Assembly: GCA_015655145.1 (NCBI GenBank)
Contig: JAATFO010000110.1
Coordinates: forward strand, 1 to 37,558
Direction: 5' to 3'
DNA: 37,558 nucleotides
Source of the DNA: Enterobacterales bacterium
GTDB lineage: Bacteria; Pseudomonadota; Gammaproteobacteria; Enterobacterales; Enterobacteriaceae
A program made the translations under genes and the position numbers. Positions 17,110 through 25,350 of the stretch are shown here, piece after piece; the stretch's first letter is position 1; each line of letters starts with the position of its first letter. The notes below the pieces were generated by a model. It saw only the letters and a program-made list of their open reading frames with translations, searched no databases and had not been told where the DNA came from.

Positions 17110-17864
17110 TCCCGACAGCGCAACGCAGTATTGAAACGGTTGACCTCTCCATTACGTTCGGCGAGGGCCAGCAACGTCGTCAGGTGGTGGATAATGTCAG
17201 CTTTATGCTGGCAGCCGGCGAGTCCTATGGCTTAATTGGAGAATCAGGCTGCGGCAAGTCTACTATTTTGCGGGCGCTGGCCGGTCTGAACAGCAACTAT
17301 CAGGGGGCTATTCTATTCAATAATCAAGAACAACACCCGCTGCGTAACCGCGCCTTCTATCGCCAGGTACAAATGGTTTTTCAGGACCCTTATGCTTCAT
17401 TGCATCCACGTAAGATGGTGTATACCACCCTGCGGGAACCGCTCACTCTCCACCAGCTTGATCACCATGAAGAACGGATCAGCGAGGTCCTTGAGGCCGT
17501 TGGACTGAGTGACGCATTTCGCTATCGTTATCCGCACCAGCTCTCCGGTGGCCAGCGTCAGCGTGTGGCGATTGCTCGTGCGTTGATTATGCAACCTTCA
17601 GTACTGCTGTTGGATGAGCCAACATCCGCGTTGGATGTCTCGGTACAGGCCGGGATCCTTAACCTGCTGACCCGTATGCGCAAGCAGCGTCAACTGACCT
17701 ATTTGATGGTGACACATGATCTTGCCGTGGTGACACATCTGTGCCAACGCGTAGCGATCATGCACCAGGGGAAACTACTGGAAGAATTAACCGCCGAGTC
17801 CATCCGTCGCGGTGAAGCACGGGAAGCCTATACCCAGCGCTTTTTGGCCGCCAGTGAGATTTAA
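17106..17864 (+). CDS. ABC transporter ATPase, DppF-like
   Basis: The 252-residue ATPase has Walker A GESGCGKST (45-53), a Q-loop FQDPYASLHPRK, signature LSGGQRQR, Walker B LLLDEPTSALD and H-loop THD. ATG at 17106, overlapping the previous stop, is chosen over 17067, which lies within the upstream gene. It is somewhat shorter than E. coli DppF and lacks most of the C-terminal extension, but keeps the core needed for ATP hydrolysis. Confidence 0.94.
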   Translation: MIPTAQRSIETVDLSITFGEGQQRRQVVDNVSFMLAAGESYGLIGESGCGKSTILRALAGLNSNYQGAILFNNQEQHPLRNRAFYRQVQMVFQDPYASLHPRKMVYTTLREPLTLHQLDHHEERISEVLEAVGLSDAFRYRYPHQLSGGQRQRVAIARALIMQPSVLLLDEPTSALDVSVQAGILNLLTRMRKQRQLTYLMVTHDLAVVTHLCQRVAIMHQGKLLEELTAESIRRGEAREAYTQRFLAASEI

Positions 17865-17874
17865 GGAAAATCAC

Positions 17875-18792
17875 ATGTTCAATGATCTGACACGCTATCT
17901 GGACACTATTGATACCGCGGCCCTGTTGGTCCTGAAAAATGGGAGGCCGATTTATTCATTTGGCGATCTTCAGCATCGTTATCAATGCCACTCTATGCGC
18001 AAAAGCTTTCTTAGCGCATTAATCGGTATCGCTGTCGCCAGTGATGGCTTCGATCTTTCCCTGACGCTGGATGCCCTGCACATTGATGATCGCCATCCTC
18101 TTTCAGCTGTGGAAAAACAAGCCACACTGTACGATCTGTTGCTTGCCCGTTCAGGTATTTATCATCCGGCCAACTATGAAACCCCCTGGATGCAACGCAT
18201 CAAACCCGCACGTCACAGTCATGCGCCCGGTGAAAACTGGTGTTACAACAACTGGGATTTTAATGCGCTGGGCACGGCCTGGCGGCAGTTGACCGGAGAA
18301 GATATTCATCAGGCTTTTGCACAGCGCATTGCCGCGCCAACAGGGATGGAGGACTTTCGCCCGGCGGAAGATGGCGGGTATGAACCCGGCGCCGCCTCAG
18401 ACCATCCGGCGTATCCATTTCGTCTTTCTACCCGCGATCTTGCCCGTTTCGGTCAACTTTTTCTGCAACAAGGATGCTGGGATGGCGTACAGGTTATCCC
18501 TGCTCGTTGGGTCAACACCAGTACGTTGCCCATTTCCCATGCGGGTGATCGTGGTGCCTATGGCTACATGTGGTGGGTGACCCGCGACGGCATCGCCTGG
18601 CCGGAGGCGATTTTACCTCCCGCCAGCTATTCAGCCCGTGGCGCGGGTGGCCATGTTTGCCTGGTGATGCCCACGCTGAACATGGTCGTCGTGCATCGTG
18701 TCGACACAGATTGTCCGGGCAAGGAAGTTAACCGCTTCCAACTGGGGAAACTACTGCAATTATTGCTTAATGATGTGTCGGGAGATCTGTAA
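17875..18792 (+). CDS. serine hydrolase of the beta-lactamase/DD-peptidase fold (class C-like)
   Basis: The 305-residue protein carries the SxxK motif SMRK at residues 40-43 and a YxN motif within CYNNWDFNALG. A GGH motif near the C-terminus (GAGGHVC) takes the place of KTG. No signal peptide precedes it, so it should act in the cytoplasm rather than as a secreted antibiotic-resistance enzyme. Relatives include esterases (EstB) and D-aminopeptidases. ATG at 17875 follows AAGGAAA, 10 bases after the ATPase stop. The neighbouring amidohydrolase and importer suggest it hydrolyses an ester or amide bond in the same compound. The exact activity is unknown. Confidence 0.85.
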   Translation: MFNDLTRYLDTIDTAALLVLKNGRPIYSFGDLQHRYQCHSMRKSFLSALIGIAVASDGFDLSLTLDALHIDDRHPLSAVEKQATLYDLLLARSGIYHPANYETPWMQRIKPARHSHAPGENWCYNNWDFNALGTAWRQLTGEDIHQAFAQRIAAPTGMEDFRPAEDGGYEPGAASDHPAYPFRLSTRDLARFGQLFLQQGCWDGVQVIPARWVNTSTLPISHAGDRGAYGYMWWVTRDGIAWPEAILPPASYSARGAGGHVCLVMPTLNMVVVHRVDTDCPGKEVNRFQLGKLLQLLLNDVSGDL

Positions 18793-20099
18793 TGACCGTA
18801 ATTGAAACCATTGCCGCCTGGTGCGCGCGTGAACCCCATTTCAGCGCGACAGCGCATCAACTGGCGCATGAAGCCATTAGTGACACGCTGGCCTGCCTTT
18901 ATGCCGGCCGTAATGACTTCTCCACTCAGGCCGTGTTGCAAACCTGGGCGCATGATGAACACCCCGCCGCCGCCACTGTCGCCCTGCGCAATGCAACTGC
19001 CGCACATGCCATTGATTACGATGATAATTTTGCGCCGGGTATGAGCCATGCCTCCGCCGTGCTGGTGCCAGCCCTGGTGGCGGTCGCCCTGGAAGAAAAT
19101 CGGGGTGGCGAAGCGCTGGTTAATGCCTATTTGATTGGCCTGCAGGCACAGGCGTTTGTCGGTGACGTGGTCAGCCCGTCGCACTATACGGCAGGATGGC
19201 ATGGCACTTCCACCATCGGTTGCATTGGTACGGCGGCTGGCGTTGCCTGGCTCAAAGGGATGGACTGTGCCGGTATTGCCAGAACCCTCAGCATTGCCGT
19301 CAGCCTGGCCAGCGGGACTAAAGGCCAGTTTGGTACACCGTTAAAACCTTTCCATGCCGGCATGGCGGCGCGTAACGCAGTTGATGCCGCCGCTCTGGCC
19401 AGTACGGGAATGCGTGGCAAGTTGGATATTCTTGAAGGGCATATGGGATTCTATGAATTGTTCTCCGGCGCCGATTTCTCGCCGGAGAAAGTACACCGCT
19501 GGCAGGCAGAAGAAAAACACGTGATTGAAACTATCGGCGTAATGCCTAAAAAGCATCCCTGTTGTGGTTCCACTCACCGGATACTGGATGCCATTGCCGA
19601 TTTACAAAAGAAATATGTGTTTACTGCCGCCGAGGTGGCGTCTGTTCAGTGCAAAGTGGGCATCGCCAACCGTCGCAATCTCGCCTATACCCTGCCGGAA
19701 AATGAAATGCAGGCCCGCTTTTCCATGAACTATTGTGTGGTCTGTATGCTGGACGCGGGGTCTCTGAGTGTCGTCGATTTTACACCGCCGCGGGTGCAGG
19801 AACGGGCGCATCACCCATTAATGAATCGTGTCACGATGGAAAGCTGGCAACCAGAAGAAGAGGCGCTGGCAGACAATCTGCCCCATAACGTTACCTTAAC
19901 GCTTATTGATGGACGCACACTTTATCATGAGCGTCTGCATGCCAAAGGGGCGCTGACGGAACCCTTTAGCGCCCATGAGCGCTGGCAAAAATTTACTGAT
20001 TGTTGTCACTCACTGCCGGAGCGAGAAAAAATTTATCAACGTCTGGCGAAGATTGAGCATGAGGAAAATCTTCATTTCCTGCACGCTATATTGATATAA
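18792..20099 (+). CDS. MmgE/PrpD-family protein
   Basis: The 435-residue protein matches the MmgE/PrpD fold (2-methylcitrate dehydratase, cis-aconitate decarboxylase, iminodisuccinate epimerase). Visible segments are the family's DYDDNF followed by MSHASAVLVPALVA, GWHGTSTIG, and KKHPCCGSTHRILDA. Its ATG shares one base with the previous TAA (TAATG), so translation is coupled to the serine hydrolase. Members act on di- or tricarboxylic acids by dehydration, decarboxylation or epimerisation. This hints that the imported compound contains or yields such an acid. Its end lies 7 bases from the end of the oppositely oriented yhbP, marking the edge of the cassette. Confidence 0.88.
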   Translation: MTVIETIAAWCAREPHFSATAHQLAHEAISDTLACLYAGRNDFSTQAVLQTWAHDEHPAAATVALRNATAAHAIDYDDNFAPGMSHASAVLVPALVAVALEENRGGEALVNAYLIGLQAQAFVGDVVSPSHYTAGWHGTSTIGCIGTAAGVAWLKGMDCAGIARTLSIAVSLASGTKGQFGTPLKPFHAGMAARNAVDAAALASTGMRGKLDILEGHMGFYELFSGADFSPEKVHRWQAEEKHVIETIGVMPKKHPCCGSTHRILDAIADLQKKYVFTAAEVASVQCKVGIANRRNLAYTLPENEMQARFSMNYCVVCMLDAGSLSVVDFTPPRVQERAHHPLMNRVTMESWQPEEEALADNLPHNVTLTLIDGRTLYHERLHAKGALTEPFSAHERWQKFTDCCHSLPEREKIYQRLAKIEHEENLHFLHAILI

Positions 20100-20106
20100 A
20101 AATACA

Positions 20107-20532
20107 TCAGGCCCGCTGCCAGATCTGTTTTTTGCCAAATCCCAGCGTGTTATCCGTCATTTTTAGTTCATCGAGGATTATTTCCCACAGCGGTGACAAC
20201 ACCGTCCTCGCCACCGGGAAACGGCGACAGTACGCTTCACGCGCCAGCGCTTCCTGTTCACCATCGAGTAATTGCGCATTACCACGGTATTGCACGCCTT
20301 TAATCAGCAATACCGTTTTAGTCTGACCGTTCACCGTGCCGGCGACATGTGATCGTGCCTGCATCAACGCGCCATGACGCGTCCGGGTATCCGTCATCAA
20401 CCAGAACGCCATCCGCGACTCGTCAAAAACATAAAAGCAGTTGGCGCACCAGATTTCAGCGTCACTGGCGCAGCACAATGACAGCACATGCTGTTTTTTA
20501 AGATAATGGATAATGTGTTGTAAATCAGACAA
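20107..20532 (-). CDS. yhbP: YhbP-family protein (UPF0306)
   Basis: The 141-residue protein matches E. coli YhbP, which is related to FMN-binding split-barrel proteins. WCANCFYVFDE, TRTRHG, VAGTVNGQTKTV, RRFPVAR and TDNTLGFGKKQIW are shared. A TTG at 20532 is chosen as start: it follows AGGAGA and aligns the N-terminus (xSDLQHIIHYLKKQHV) exactly with E. coli. The ATG at 20583 would add 17 unconserved residues. Biochemical function is unknown. It is convergent with the MmgE/PrpD gene. Confidence 0.93.
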   Translation of the reverse strand: MSDLQHIIHYLKKQHVLSLCCASDAEIWCANCFYVFDESRMAFWLMTDTRTRHGALMQARSHVAGTVNGQTKTVLLIKGVQYRGNAQLLDGEQEALAREAYCRRFPVARTVLSPLWEIILDELKMTDNTLGFGKKQIWQRA

Positions 20533-20630
20533 AACAGTTCTCCTGCCGGGCAGAAAGGGCGATGTTGCCACATGACAAAACATACTGAATACTGCCAGAA
20601 TACGCTGAACCTGAGAAGAGTGGATAAAGA

Positions 20631-20930
20631 ATGCGTCATTCAGACACCGTTGTCTGGCAACTGTATATTTTGCAGACAGCCCGCGGCATGCTTTATACCG
20701 GTATCACCCATGATGTGACACGCCGTATTCAGCAGCATCAGGGGGGGACCGGCGCCAAAGCGTTGCGCGGCAAAGGGCCGCTGTTGTTACGGTTCAGTTG
20801 TGTGGCGGGCGATCGCGCCAGCGCCTCACGCCTGGAGTATCAGGTTAAACAACTGACTCATCAGCAGAAGGTACAACTGGTAGAAAGCCAGCCCACCTCG
20901 ATCGAGAACTGGCTTAAGCAAAACGGTTGA
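20631..20930 (+). CDS. yhbQ: YhbQ, GIY-YIG family endonuclease-like protein (UPF0213)
   Basis: The 99-residue protein holds a single GIY-YIG domain: [16 protein letters not shown] near residues 11-26, then RRIQQHQGG and a Glu-containing helix (RLEYQVKQL). E. coli YhbQ is of similar size and has reported DNA-nicking activity. It is divergent from yhbP and convergent with yhbS, whose 3' end overlaps its own by 17 bases. Confidence 0.95.
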   Translation: MRHSDTVVWQLYILQTARGMLYTGITHDVTRRIQQHQGGTGAKALRGKGPLLLRFSCVAGDRASASRLEYQVKQLTHQQKVQLVESQPTSIENWLKQNG

Positions 20931-21420
20931 AGTGCTCGCTGTACTCCACGTCGCCGGTGATGCCGTCAAATGCGTTATCCGCCAGTTTGTAGACCTGGAA
21001 ATTCGCTTCAGTGTCCGCCCATTTACAGTGCAACTGATGGGGTGCTGCGGGCATAAACCCGAGGCGGCTATACCAGGCGGGATCACCTACCACTACCACG
21101 GCGGCATAACCAAATTCGTTGAGCGTATCCAGCCCTTCGAAGATCAACTGACGACCAATGCCCTGGTTACGCCAGCGTTCATCAACAGCCAATGGCGCAA
21201 GACCCACCCAGCCACGATCTTCGCCCTGCATAATCACCGGGCTGAACGCCGCATATCCGAGTACCTGGCCTGCATCGTCGGTTGCCACCACGCCTAAGGT
21301 TAACTGAGCGTCTTCACGCAATTGATGAACCAAATCTGCCTCTGTCCCCGTGGCAAAACAACGGCGTAACAAGCGATCAATGCCTGCGGCATCCACACCA
21401 ATTTCGGTACGAATTAACAT
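20914..21420 (-). CDS. yhbS: YhbS, GNAT-family N-acetyltransferase
   Basis: The 168-residue protein is a GNAT enzyme with the acetyl-CoA loop [10 protein letters not shown] and the downstream [14 protein letters not shown]. It is close to E. coli YhbS (167 residues). The acetyl acceptor is not known from the sequence. Its start overlaps the ubiT stop by 7 bases, suggesting co-transcription with ubiT. Confidence 0.94.
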   Translation of the reverse strand: MLIRTEIGVDAAGIDRLLRRCFATGTEADLVHQLREDAQLTLGVVATDDAGQVLGYAAFSPVIMQGEDRGWVGLAPLAVDERWRNQGIGRQLIFEGLDTLNEFGYAAVVVVGDPAWYSRLGFMPAAPHQLHCKWADTEANFQVYKLADNAFDGITGDVEYSEHFNRFA

Positions 21421-21938
21421 GATACACCTGCGCGATCCTTCGGGGATGTCGCGTCCTCGTTCAGTCCGGCTTCAATAAAATCAGCCAGTTTCAATAACCC
21501 AATACGCATTGGCGCTGGCATGGTGTCCAGTTCAATGGCATCCATCATATTTTTTACCTCCAGTCCGAGCTCGGTATCTCCTTCAATGATCAGCCGTCGC
21601 TGGAAAAAAAGCGTATCGGGATCAACTCTCCGTGCGGCCACCAGCAGTAGATCATTCGCCTGGCCGCGAAACCAGACATCCGCCTGATGGTGCGCCGCCA
21701 CCTGCAACTGGCCATCAACCAGGCTTATCGTCCAGCGCAATGCCAGATCAGCAATGTCGATGCCCAGCCTGCGTCCGTCAAGAAAATTCAGATCTCCTTC
21801 GGTTAAAGCGTGACGAAATTGCCAGTTCAGGAGTTGTTGCAGTACGGTTTTTTTTAACGCAAAGGGGGTCAGTTGTAATGGAAAACGCAATAGTTGCGGG
21901 CCTTTTCTGACACACTGCCCGCGCAACAGGTTCAACAC
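21414..21938 (-). CDS. ubiT: UbiT, anaerobic ubiquinone biosynthesis accessory factor
   Basis: UbiT (YhbT) is an SCP2-domain lipid-binding protein required for oxygen-independent ubiquinone synthesis with UbiU and UbiV. Shared segments include QLTPFALKKTVLQQLLNWQF, DPDTLFFQRRLIIEGDTELGL and MDAIELD. GTG at 21938 is preferred: it follows AAGGAG by 8 bases and aligns VLNLLRGQCV with the E. coli start. The GTG at 21947 lies inside the ribosome-binding site. Length is then 174, matching E. coli. It is divergent from ubiU. Confidence 0.95.
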   Translation of the reverse strand: MLNLLRGQCVRKGPQLLRFPLQLTPFALKKTVLQQLLNWQFRHALTEGDLNFLDGRRLGIDIADLALRWTISLVDGQLQVAAHHQADVWFRGQANDLLLVAARRVDPDTLFFQRRLIIEGDTELGLEVKNMMDAIELDTMPAPMRIGLLKLADFIEAGLNEDATSPKDRAGVSC

Positions 21939-22066
21939 AATATTCACTCCTTACAAAAATTTTGACTATTGTGCCACATCAGAAAAATTCGTCAGGCGGC
22001 TGGATCAACAAAATGTGCGAACATCTGCGGAATCAGGCAGTATTTATCCGATCAATACGCCATTCA

Positions 22067-22108
22067 CTGCCTTAAATCAAAATTTGTCACAATTAGCTTG
22101 TCTACACT
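22067..22108 (+). promoter_or_regulatory. candidate FNR-dependent promoter of ubiUV
   Basis: An imperfect FNR site, CTGCC-TTAA-ATCAA (22067-22080, 7 of 10 defined bases), is centred at 22073.5. A -10-like TACACT lies at 22103-22108, so transcription would begin near 22115 and the site would sit at -41.5, the class II position for FNR. E. coli and Salmonella homologues of these genes are reported as FNR-responsive. The left half-site is weak. Confidence 0.5.
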
Positions 22109-22141
22109 CGTGTCTATTATGTCTTATTCCCAAGAGAAATC

Positions 22142-23137
22142 ATGGAACTTCTTTGCCCGGCCGGGAATCTTCCCGCACTTAAGGCCGCTATTGAGCAAGG
22201 TGCCGACGCCGTGTATATCGGCCTGAAGGATGATACTAATGCCCGCCATTTTGCCGGATTAAATTTCACCGGAAAACGGTTGCAGGAGGCCGCGCATTTT
22301 GTTCACCAGCATCAGCGTAAATTGCATGTGGCGATCAACACCTTTGCCCATCCCGATGGCTATGCTCGCTGGCAACGCGCGATCGATCTGGCGGCGGAAA
22401 TCGGCGCTGATGCATTGATTCTCGCCGATCTGGCCATGCTGGAATATGCAGCAGAGCGCTATCCCCACATTGAACGTCATGTTTCGGTGCAAGCCTCCGC
22501 CACCAACCTGGAAGCGGTGAAATTTTATCACCACCACTTTGCTGTCGCACGCGTGGTGCTGCCTCGGGTTTTATCAATCCATCAAGTACGCCAACTGGCG
22601 CGGGTCTCCCCCGTTCCGCTTGAGGTGTTCGCCTTTGGCAGTCTGTGCATTATGGCAGAAGGACGATGTTATCTTTCGTCCTGGCTCACCGGCGAGTCGC
22701 CCAACACCGTCGGGGCCTGTTCGCCAGCCAGTTTTGTTCGCTGGCAACAGACACCAAAAGGGTTGGAGTCGCGGCTGAATGAGGTGCTGATTGATCGGTA
22801 TGACGACGGAGAAAACGCGGGTTATCCCACCTTATGCAAAGGCCGCTACCTGGTGGATGGCCAGCGTTACCATGTGCTGGAAGAACCTACCAGCCTGAAT
22901 ACGCTTGCACTTCTGCCTGAGCTGCTACAGGCAAATATTGCTTCAGTAAAAATTGAAGGACGTCAGCGTAGCCCGGCTTATGTGGCACAAGTGACTCGTA
23001 TCTGGCGTCAGGCAATCGATCGCTGCTGTGCTGATCCCGATAATTTCCGTGTTCAGGCACACTGGATGGCGGAGCTCGGTGCCTTGTCGGAAGGAACACA
23101 AACCACATTAGGTGCTTATCACCGTGAATGGCAGTAG
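22142..23137 (+). CDS. ubiU: UbiU, anaerobic ubiquinone hydroxylation protein (U32 family)
   Basis: UbiU forms a complex with UbiV that supports O2-independent hydroxylation steps of ubiquinone synthesis, using prephenate as oxygen donor. The 331-residue protein has the U32 signature around EVFAFGSLCIMAEGRCYLSS. The four cysteines binding the 4Fe-4S cluster are at 169, 176, 193 and 232, identical to the E. coli positions. ATG follows AAGAGA. ubiV begins 8 bases after its stop. Confidence 0.97.
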   Translation: MELLCPAGNLPALKAAIEQGADAVYIGLKDDTNARHFAGLNFTGKRLQEAAHFVHQHQRKLHVAINTFAHPDGYARWQRAIDLAAEIGADALILADLAMLEYAAERYPHIERHVSVQASATNLEAVKFYHHHFAVARVVLPRVLSIHQVRQLARVSPVPLEVFAFGSLCIMAEGRCYLSSWLTGESPNTVGACSPASFVRWQQTPKGLESRLNEVLIDRYDDGENAGYPTLCKGRYLVDGQRYHVLEEPTSLNTLALLPELLQANIASVKIEGRQRSPAYVAQVTRIWRQAIDRCCADPDNFRVQAHWMAELGALSEGTQTTLGAYHREWQ

Positions 23138-23145
23138 GAAATGCG

Positions 23146-24033
23146 ATGAAATATGCATTAGGGCCGGTGCTCTGGTATTGGCCAAAAAATGAACTGGAAA
23201 ATTTTTATCAGGCTGCGGCGGCAAGTAATGCTGATATTATCTATCTTGGCGAAACCGTTTGCAGTAAACGCCGTGCGACTAAATTCGGCGACTGGCTGGC
23301 GATAGCGCATGCCCTGGCTGATAGCGGTAAACAGGTGGTGCTGAGCACCCTGACACTGGTGCAATCACCTTCCGAATTGAGCGAAATAAAACGTTATGTT
23401 GATAACGGTGAATTTCTGATTGAAGCCAACGATCTCGGCACAGTAAATATGGCGTCCGCACAGAAATTACCGTTTGTCGCCGGTCATGCCCTTAACTGTT
23501 ACAACGCGGTCACGCTGCGTTTATTGTTGAAACAAGGAATGACACGCTGGTGTATGCCGGTGGAACTGTCGCGTGACTGGTTAATCAATATAGTGCATCA
23601 GTGCGAGGCGCTGGGTATCCGGCAGCAATTCGAGGTGGAAATCCTCGGCTATGGTCATCTGCCCCTCGCCTATTCCGCCCGCTGTTTTACCGCCCGTTCG
23701 GAAAACCGCCCCAAAGATGGATGTGAGACCTGTTGTCTTGATTATCCACAAGGCCGGAGCGTGTTATCACAGGAGAATCAACAGGTCTTCGTTCTTAATG
23801 GCATTCAGACCATGAGCGGTTATTGCTACAATCTTGGCAATGATCTCAACGGGATGCATGATCTGGTCGATATTGTGCGTTTATCGCCAGAAAACCAACA
23901 GACCCTCGCCCTGATTGACCGTTTCCGTGCCAATGAGCAAGGAGAAGCCCCGCTGATGATGGCGCAATGCAATGATTGTAATGGTTACTGGCGCAAACTG
24001 GCGGGCCTGATGTTGCAAACCAATGTGCTTTAG
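23146..24033 (+). CDS. ubiV: UbiV, anaerobic ubiquinone hydroxylation protein (U32 family)
   Basis: The 295-residue partner of UbiU has 4Fe-4S cysteines at 39, 180, 193 and 197 (DGCETCC segment), matching E. coli UbiV. ATG at 23146 is chosen: it follows AGGAAA and aligns MKYALGPVLWYWPK with the family. The upstream ATG at 23128 lies within ubiU. It is co-transcribed with ubiU. Confidence 0.96.
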   Translation: MKYALGPVLWYWPKNELENFYQAAAASNADIIYLGETVCSKRRATKFGDWLAIAHALADSGKQVVLSTLTLVQSPSELSEIKRYVDNGEFLIEANDLGTVNMASAQKLPFVAGHALNCYNAVTLRLLLKQGMTRWCMPVELSRDWLINIVHQCEALGIRQQFEVEILGYGHLPLAYSARCFTARSENRPKDGCETCCLDYPQGRSVLSQENQQVFVLNGIQTMSGYCYNLGNDLNGMHDLVDIVRLSPENQQTLALIDRFRANEQGEAPLMMAQCNDCNGYWRKLAGLMLQTNVL

Positions 24034-24161
24034 TACCCGGCATGAAATAAAAACCCTGAAAATAAATGCAGTTTTATTATGGTTAATCATCGGTAATACT
24101 GAGTTCAGTGCGTAGCAGGTGCATACCGCCATCTGCGTTTACAGACCAAAAGTGGGCCGAT

Positions 24162-25169
24162 ATGTCTGAGAAAAAATTCGTTCCTTTATCTGTGCTCGAC
24201 TTAGCGCCAATCCCGCAAGGTTCCTCGCCTCGTGAGGCTTTTCGCGCGTCGCTGTCACTGGCTCAGCTAGCCGAAAAGTTGGGCTATCATCGTTACTGGC
24301 TGGCAGAGCATCACAATATGACCGGTATTGCCAGCGCCGCAACATCAGTACTGATCGGCTATCTGGCGGCAGGGACCAAAACATTACACCTCGGTTCCGG
24401 CGGTGTAATGTTGCCCAACCACGCGCCATTAGTGATTGCTGAACAATTCGGCACGCTGGAGTCTCTCTATCCGGGCCGCATCGATCTTGGCCTCGGGCGC
24501 GCACCAGGTTCTGACCAGCGAACCATGATGGCCCTGCGCCGTCATCTTAGCGCCGGCCAGGTCGACAGCTTTCCTGATGATGTCGCCGAGCTGGTTCGTT
24601 GGTTTGATACCCCGACAAGTGAACATCTGCCGGTACAACCAGTCCCCGGACTGGGACTTAAGATCCCTGTCTGGCTGCTGGGCTCCAGTTTGTACAGTGC
24701 GCAACTGGCTGCCAGAATGGGGCTGCCATTCGCGTTTGCCTCACATTTTGCCCCGGAGATGTTGTCTCAGGCGCTGCATCTTTATCGCAAACAATTTCAG
24801 CCTTCGGCACGGCTGGATAAACCCTATGCCATGGTGTGCGTCAATGTGATCGCCGCAGACAGCGAGCGTGATGCGCGCTTCCTGTTTACCTCCATGCAGC
24901 AACAGTTTATCAATTTGCGTCGCGGTAAACCGGGCCCGTTGCCGGCGCCCGTGGAAAACATGGATACGGTCTGGTCGCCTTCCGAGCAATATGGCGTACA
25001 GCAAGCCTTAAGTATGTCGATCGTCGGTAACAGTGAGAAAGTTCGCCAGGATCTGTCGGTACTGATTCGCGAAACGCAGGCCGATGAAATCATGGTTAAC
25101 GGGCAGATCTTCGATCAACAGGCGCGACAGCACTCCTTTACTCTGGCCATGCAAGCCGCCAGTGCATAG
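24162..25169 (+). CDS. yhbW: YhbW, luciferase-like monooxygenase family protein
   Basis: The 335-residue protein is a member of the bacterial luciferase-like flavin-dependent family, at the length of E. coli Yhb[40 protein letters not shown] and [15 protein letters not shown] are characteristic. Its substrate is unknown. ATG at 24162 aligns with family starts, and the longer frame from 24108 has no support. In E. coli K-12 the tryptophan permease gene mtr lies between yhbW and deaD. It is absent here, leaving a shared terminator. Confidence 0.95.
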   Translation: MSEKKFVPLSVLDLAPIPQGSSPREAFRASLSLAQLAEKLGYHRYWLAEHHNMTGIASAATSVLIGYLAAGTKTLHLGSGGVMLPNHAPLVIAEQFGTLESLYPGRIDLGLGRAPGSDQRTMMALRRHLSAGQVDSFPDDVAELVRWFDTPTSEHLPVQPVPGLGLKIPVWLLGSSLYSAQLAARMGLPFAFASHFAPEMLSQALHLYRKQFQPSARLDKPYAMVCVNVIAADSERDARFLFTSMQQQFINLRRGKPGPLPAPVENMDTVWSPSEQYGVQQALSMSIVGNSEKVRQDLSVLIRETQADEIMVNGQIFDQQARQHSFTLAMQAASA

Positions 25170-25226
25170 CCGGCCATGTTGCTGCCTCTGTCAGAGTCAC
25201 CCTAATTCCGCCCAGTAAAAGGGCAT

Positions 25227-25263
25227 AAAAAATCCGGAAAGTATCCCTTTCCGGATTTTTTTA
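25227..25263. terminator. bidirectional intrinsic terminator between yhbW and deaD
   Basis: A perfect GC-containing stem, AATCCGGAAAG / CTTTCCGGATT, with a short loop is flanked by A-rich sequence on the left and T-rich sequence on the right. It can therefore terminate both yhbW (plus) and deaD (minus). Confidence 0.92.
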
Positions 25264-25350
25264 TTCTGCGGGGATATCGTCACCAACAACCGGGTCATCA
25301 CCACCATTTTCGTGGCGCCCGGTTGCCGGCTTCAGAGCACTAATCCCTGA

